Below, piece by piece: positions 5,635 to 8,728 of a stretch of 8,728 bases of DNA (position 1 is the first letter of the stretch; the number at the start of each line of letters is the position of its first letter). Made by a program: the position numbers and the translations under genes. The stretch covers positions 1 through 8,728 of the forward strand of contig DALTWR010000024.1 of the NCBI GenBank assembly GCA_029986975.1. The letters are read 5' to 3'. The notes under the pieces were generated by a model. The model was not told where the DNA came from and ran no database searches. It saw only the letters and a program-made list of their open reading frames with translations. This stretch comes from Methanocorpusculum sp. GTDB lineage: Archaea > Halobacteriota > Methanomicrobia > Methanomicrobiales > Methanocorpusculaceae.

Positions 5635-8073
5635 ATGACGGATATCAATCCCATTTCCTTAATTGTGCAGGAGGCAGATTATGCAGACGCTCACAAAGGC
5701 TATGCACGGCTTTCTGCCGAAAGCATGTCAAAACTTGGTATCGCATCCGGAGACTATGTAAAAATCAGCGGCAAAAAGTTCGCCGTAGCAAAAGCAGTCC
5801 GCGGAAATCCTGGCTCATCTTCAATCGCCATTGACGGAGAAACCAGACAGACCGCAGGCGCCGGTATTGGAGATACCGTTTCTGTAGAAAAAATAGAACT
5901 CAAAACCGCTGTCAAAATAACCCTGCAGCCCGTATCAGGCGATGCGGGAATCGACACTCAAAGCCTTCAGACAGCAGTCCGCAGCGCATTTGCAGGAAAA
6001 CCTGTCGCAAAAGGACAGATTCTTTCATTCAGCGTACGCCGTGCAGGAAATCCATTTGACGACATCGACTCCTTCTTCTCGAACTGGGGCGGATTTACAA
6101 GCTACGAAACAATCAACTTCGCAATATCAGATATCAGCCCTGATGACGCTGCAGTAATTGGAGAATCCACAACTGTATCCTACAAAAATACCTCATACAA
6201 AGCAGAAGATGCGCCCAAAGGCAAATCCGCAGGAACCAACCACTACGAAGATATCGGCGGATTAGGGCGCGAGTTATCGCTCGTCAGAGAAATGATTGAG
6301 TATCCGCTCAGAAACCCTGAAGTCTTTGAAAAACTCGGCATCGAACCACCAAAAGGCGTTCTTCTCTACGGACCGCCGGGAACAGGAAAGACCTTAATTG
6401 CACGGGCTGTTGCAAATGAGGCAGGAGCATACTTTGATACTATCTCAGGACCTGAGATTGTTTCCAAGTACTACGGAGACTCCGAAGAAAAACTGCGTGA
6501 GATATTCCGGAAAGCAGAAGAGAATGCGCCCTCTATCATCTTCATCGATGAGATTGACTCCATCGCCCCGAAGCGCGACGAATCCAAAGGCGAGATGGAA
6601 CGCCGTGTTGTAGCTCAGCTCTTATCCCTCATGGACGGATTAAAGAGCAGAGGAAAAGTCATCGTCATAGCTGCAACAAACCTTCCTGATGCAATCGACC
6701 CCGCGCTCAGAAGAGGCGGCAGATTCGACCGTGAAATCGAGATTGGTGTCCCGGACAAAGACGGACGGCGGGAGATTCTCCAGATTCAAACCAGAAACAT
6801 GCCCTTAGGCGACAGCGTTGACCTGAAAAAGTATGCAAACCGCACTCATGGCTTTGTCGGCGCAGACTTAGCCCTCGTTGCAAAAGAAGCAGCCATGCAC
6901 GCCTTACGCCGTGAATTCCCCGGACTTAATCCCGCAGAAAAACCATCGAAGGAGAGACTTGACGCATTAAAAGTAACTGCAGATGACTTTGATGCCGCAT
7001 TAAAGATGGTGCAGCCGTCAGCCATGCGTGAGGTCTTAGTTGAAGTCCCTGATGTTCACTGGTCTGACGTAGGCGGACTTGACTCCGTTAAAGAAGAACT
7101 GCAGCAGGCTGTTGAGTGGCCGATTAAATACGGCGAGGTCTATAAGAAATTTGCAACCAAGTCTCCGAAAGGATTCCTTCTCTTCGGACCGCCGGGAACG
7201 GGTAAGACTTTGCTCGCAAAAGCTGTTGCAAACGAATCCGAGTGCAACTTCATCTCGGTAAAAGGTCCTGAACTCATGTCAAAGTGGGTCGGAGAGTCCG
7301 AAAAAGGTGTGAGAGAAATCTTCCGTAAAGCACGCCTTGCAGCGCCTTCTATCATCTTCTTCGATGAAATTGACTCGATGGTTCCAAAGCGCGGAAGCTA
7401 TGAAGGTTCATCTCATGTAACTGAGAGCATCGTAAGCCAGTTCTTAACCGAACTCGACGGATTAGAAGAACTCAAAAACGTCATCGTGATTGGGGCAACC
7501 AACAGACCTGATATGATTGACCCTGCACTGATGCGCCCGGGGCGTCTTGAACAGCATATCTTTGTACCGCCGCCGGATGCCGCTGGAAGACGCCAGATCT
7601 TTGAGGTCTATCTCAAAGAAATCAAAGAGATGCTCGCAGACGACATTGACGCGGAAAAACTCGTTGACGCAACAGACGGATTTGTCGGAGCCGACATCGA
7701 AGCACTTGTCCGCGAAGCAAAGATGATAGCAATCCGTGAGTTCATCGCCAAAGTGGGCGGTCTCGAGATGAACGAGATTGAACTTGCCTTATCGAGCGTC
7801 AAGGTCTATAAGAGCCACTTCGATGCTGCATTAAAGCGCGTCAGACCGTCTTTGGACAAAAAAGGACGCCTTGACGCAGAAGAAAATTCATGGCAGTACC
7901 GCTACACCGAAGATGAGAGAAAGACACTGGAAAAGGCAGCAGCACGGGTAAAAGCGGCTGAATACGCAGATGAAGAGCCGACTGAATCCGTAAAGGAACT
8001 GAACAATCTTCTGACGGCTCATCAGAAAGACTTTAACAGAATTAAAGAGATACTTAACAGTACAGATAGCTAA
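5635..8073 (+). CDS. Cdc48/VAT-type AAA+ ATPase (two ATPase domains)
   Basis: Hexameric ATP-driven unfoldase, the archaeal relative of eukaryotic p97/Cdc48, which extracts and unfolds proteins and can feed the proteasome. Of 812 residues, ~7-185 form the substrate-binding N domain (double-psi barrel then a beta-clam part). It has an extra Phe/Gly/Asp-rich stretch at ~139-158 ([15 protein letters not shown]). D1: Walker A GPPGTGKT at 246-253, Walker B IIFIDEID at 301-308, sensor ATN 347-349, arginine fingers Arg360 and Arg363. D2: Walker A 518-525, Walker B IIFFDEID at 573-580, ATNRPD sensor, and [10 protein letters not shown] near the arginine finger. Both sites look intact. A charged, helical tail of about 75 residues follows D2 ([19 protein letters not shown]). 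The ATG at 5635 has AAGTGAT 5 nt upstream; the longer TTG-start frame from 5590 would begin in the TATA box. The Hsp20 gene follows after 14 bp. Confidence 0.97.
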   Translation: MTDINPISLIVQEADYADAHKGYARLSAESMSKLGIASGDYVKISGKKFAVAKAVRGNPGSSSIAIDGETRQTAGAGIGDTVSVEKIELKTAVKITLQPVSGDAGIDTQSLQTAVRSAFAGKPVAKGQILSFSVRRAGNPFDDIDSFFSNWGGFTSYETINFAISDISPDDAAVIGESTTVSYKNTSYKAEDAPKGKSAGTNHYEDIGGLGRELSLVREMIEYPLRNPEVFEKLGIEPPKGVLLYGPPGTGKTLIARAVANEAGAYFDTISGPEIVSKYYGDSEEKLREIFRKAEENAPSIIFIDEIDSIAPKRDESKGEMERRVVAQLLSLMDGLKSRGKVIVIAATNLPDAIDPALRRGGRFDREIEIGVPDKDGRREILQIQTRNMPLGDSVDLKKYANRTHGFVGADLALVAKEAAMHALRREFPGLNPAEKPSKERLDALKVTADDFDAALKMVQPSAMREVLVEVPDVHWSDVGGLDSVKEELQQAVEWPIKYGEVYKKFATKSPKGFLLFGPPGTGKTLLAKAVANESECNFISVKGPELMSKWVGESEKGVREIFRKARLAAPSIIFFDEIDSMVPKRGSYEGSSHVTESIVSQFLTELDGLEELKNVIVIGATNRPDMIDPALMRPGRLEQHIFVPPPDAAGRRQIFEVYLKEIKEMLADDIDAEKLVDATDGFVGADIEALVREAKMIAIREFIAKVGGLEMNEIELALSSVKVYKSHFDAALKRVRPSLDKKGRLDAEENSWQYRYTEDERKTLEKAAARVKAAEYADEEPTESVKELNNLLTAHQKDFNRIKEILNSTDS

Positions 8074-8087
8074 GGTCGAAAAGAATC

Positions 8088-8510
8088 ATGGACGAACCGG
8101 GAAAAGATACGATAATCGAGTTCATCAAAAATATGATAATGAGCGGGCTTTCCGGCTCAAATGATGAAAAGAAACAGGGGATTCCCTCTGTTGTAGGGGT
8201 GAAGTTCATCGTCGCGGGAGGAGACGGAACTCCATCCATTTCAGATATAACAGACCTTATTCCAAAACAGAAGCGCGCTCTGCCGCTTGAACTCTTCGAA
8301 AGTGATTCTGCGTATACGCTGCAGACAGAACTTCCCGGAAGCTGCAATGAGTATTCTGTTACCTTCGTTGAAGGAAAACTGCATCTTAAAACAGGTAAAA
8401 ACGACGTGTACGCTGCAGAGATTCCGCTCGAATCTGAGATTGACACGGAAAAGATTGAGTCGCACGCAAGAAACGGCGTGCTTGAGATTATCTGCCCGAA
8501 ACGCGGATAA
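8088..8510 (+). CDS. Hsp20-family small heat-shock protein (alpha-crystallin domain)
   Basis: Probable ATP-independent holdase that binds unfolding proteins. The alpha-crystallin domain covers about residues 65-138: SAYTLQTELPG (74-84), a strand SVTFVEGKLHLKT (90-102), YAAEIPLESEID (108-119) and the closing signature ARNGVLEIICPK (127-138), equivalent to the family's A-x-x-x-NGVL-x-I block. The N-terminal 62 residues are variable, with a helix (KDTIIEFIKNMIMSG) and a strand-rich part. The protein ends right after the domain, so the C-terminal I-x-I motif that drives oligomer assembly in classical Hsp20 proteins is missing; the short form also resembles gas-vesicle GvpH-type Hsp20-like proteins, but no gvp genes are nearby. 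It starts 14 bp after the ATPase stop, in the same operon; the ribosome site is weak (AAGGTCG, overlapping that stop). Confidence 0.85.
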   Translation: MDEPGKDTIIEFIKNMIMSGLSGSNDEKKQGIPSVVGVKFIVAGGDGTPSISDITDLIPKQKRALPLELFESDSAYTLQTELPGSCNEYSVTFVEGKLHLKTGKNDVYAAEIPLESEIDTEKIESHARNGVLEIICPKRG

Positions 8511-8517
8511 CTTTTAG

Positions 8518-8538
8518 AGAAACAAATCAGTTTCTTTT
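8518..8538 (+). terminator. Hairpin-plus-T terminator after the chaperone operon
   Basis: AGAAAC (8518-8523), 6-nt loop, GTTTCT (8530-8535), then TTT. A 6-bp perfect stem with T run, 7 nt after the Hsp20 stop codon. Confidence 0.55.
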
Positions 8539-8591
8539 GGCTATCCTCTTTATGATATGATATTTAGGCAAAGCCATTTTTGTGTTCATAC

Positions 8592-8599
8592 TATATAAA
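8592..8599 (+). promoter_or_regulatory. Strong TATA box for the gene at the right edge
   Basis: TATATAAA within ACTATATAAATAC, the best TATA match in the window. Its centre (8595.5) predicts a start site around 8620-8622, exactly where the C run begins. Confidence 0.6.
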
Positions 8600-8620
8600 T
8601 ACATAACCGAAAGGTTTATG

Positions 8621-8630
8621 CCCCCCCCCC
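8621..8630 (+). repeat. Homopolymer run of ten C
   Basis: Ten consecutive C in otherwise AT-rich intergenic DNA, at the predicted transcription start and between two in-frame ATG codons (8618 and 8642). Such runs are prone to replication slippage. Confidence 0.95.
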
Positions 8631-8641
8631 AAATAATTCTC

Positions 8642-8728
8642 ATGGATGTCCCAGGATTTATTTATTATAAGGGTTCAAATTTAGCCGCCAAATTTTTTGG
8701 TTCAGATTATTTTCAGAAGCGTTATCAC
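8642..8728 (+). CDS. Start of an unidentified gene (runs off the window)
   Basis: An open frame of 29 codons from ATG 8642 to the window edge, starting MDVPGFIYYKGSNLAAKFF, mildly basic and aromatic-rich (four Phe, four Tyr). It lies downstream of a strong TATA box, which argues that a gene really begins here. No Shine-Dalgarno site precedes 8642. An alternative ATG at 8618 lies in the same frame and would add MPPPQIIL ahead of it, with the three prolines encoded by the C run; an AAAGG (8610-8614) lies 3 nt before that ATG. If transcription begins at 8620-8622 the upstream ATG is not in the message. Family not recognised from 29 residues. Confidence 0.5.
   Translation, partial: MDVPGFIYYKGSNLAAKFFGSDYFQKRYH

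Noticed and set aside
8054..8446. A 130-codon minus-strand frame over the Hsp20 gene.
   Set aside because: The plus strand carries the clear alpha-crystallin signature in register; the minus frame is serine-rich and unpatterned.
8550..8566. Short tandem ATGAT repeat upstream of the last promoter.
   Set aside because: About two copies of a 5-mer in AT-rich DNA; not informative.
1..8728. CRISPR arrays, tRNA or rRNA genes, insertion sequences or attachment sites.
   Set aside because: No repeated spaced units, cloverleaf-like sequence, rRNA core segments or transposase motifs were seen on either strand.

Overview
The window looks like chromosomal DNA of a methanogenic euryarchaeon, most plausibly of the Methanomicrobiales (Methanocorpusculum-like). 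The reasons are an archaeal VAT/Cdc48 AAA+ ATPase, a 5'-deoxyadenosine deaminase next to a methylthioinosine-type phosphorylase, TATA boxes about 25-28 nt upstream of several start codons, T-run terminators, and a mix of strong (AGGTGA) and absent Shine-Dalgarno sites. The genus is an inference from overall impression, not from a search.

Left part, minus strand (1-1281): a compact three-gene cluster read leftward. It encodes a 64-residue unknown protein, a 143-residue protein with one membrane anchor, and the N-terminal 204 residues of adenine deaminase (ade), which is cut by the window edge. Spacers of 20 bp suggest one operon.

Centre-left, minus strand (1396-3404): a two-gene operon with a 4-nt GTGA overlap. 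A family-2 purine phosphorylase comes first and a DadD/MtaD-type amidohydrolase second. Together they would turn 5'-deoxyadenosine (by-product of radical SAM enzymes) and methylthioadenosine into hypoxanthine plus a 5-substituted ribose-1-phosphate. Two substitutions in the phosphorylase's purine pocket fit an inosine-type substrate, which is what the deaminase would supply. With ade alongside, the left 3.4 kb is largely a module for deaminating adenine compounds to the hypoxanthine level.

Centre, plus strand (3489-5200): transcribed divergently from the phosphorylase. A 36-residue single-span membrane protein, too short for most ORF callers, overlaps by one base (TAATG) a 533-residue sodium:solute symporter. 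The small gene has a TATA box 26-27 nt before its ATG and no ribosome binding site, so it is probably leaderless. The symporter's ribosome binding site lies inside the small gene, so the two are probably translationally coupled.

Right part (5201-8728): a mostly non-coding stretch holds a candidate 44-residue basic protein on the minus strand and two tandem TATA boxes for the next operon. That plus-strand operon pairs an 812-residue Cdc48/VAT unfoldase with a 140-residue Hsp20-type small heat-shock protein, i.e. protein quality control. After a hairpin terminator comes a strong TATA box, a run of ten C at the expected transcription start, and the first 29 codons of an unidentified gene running off the window. 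An upstream ATG just before the C run is in the same frame only because the run plus its neighbours sum to a multiple of three, so tract length could switch expression.
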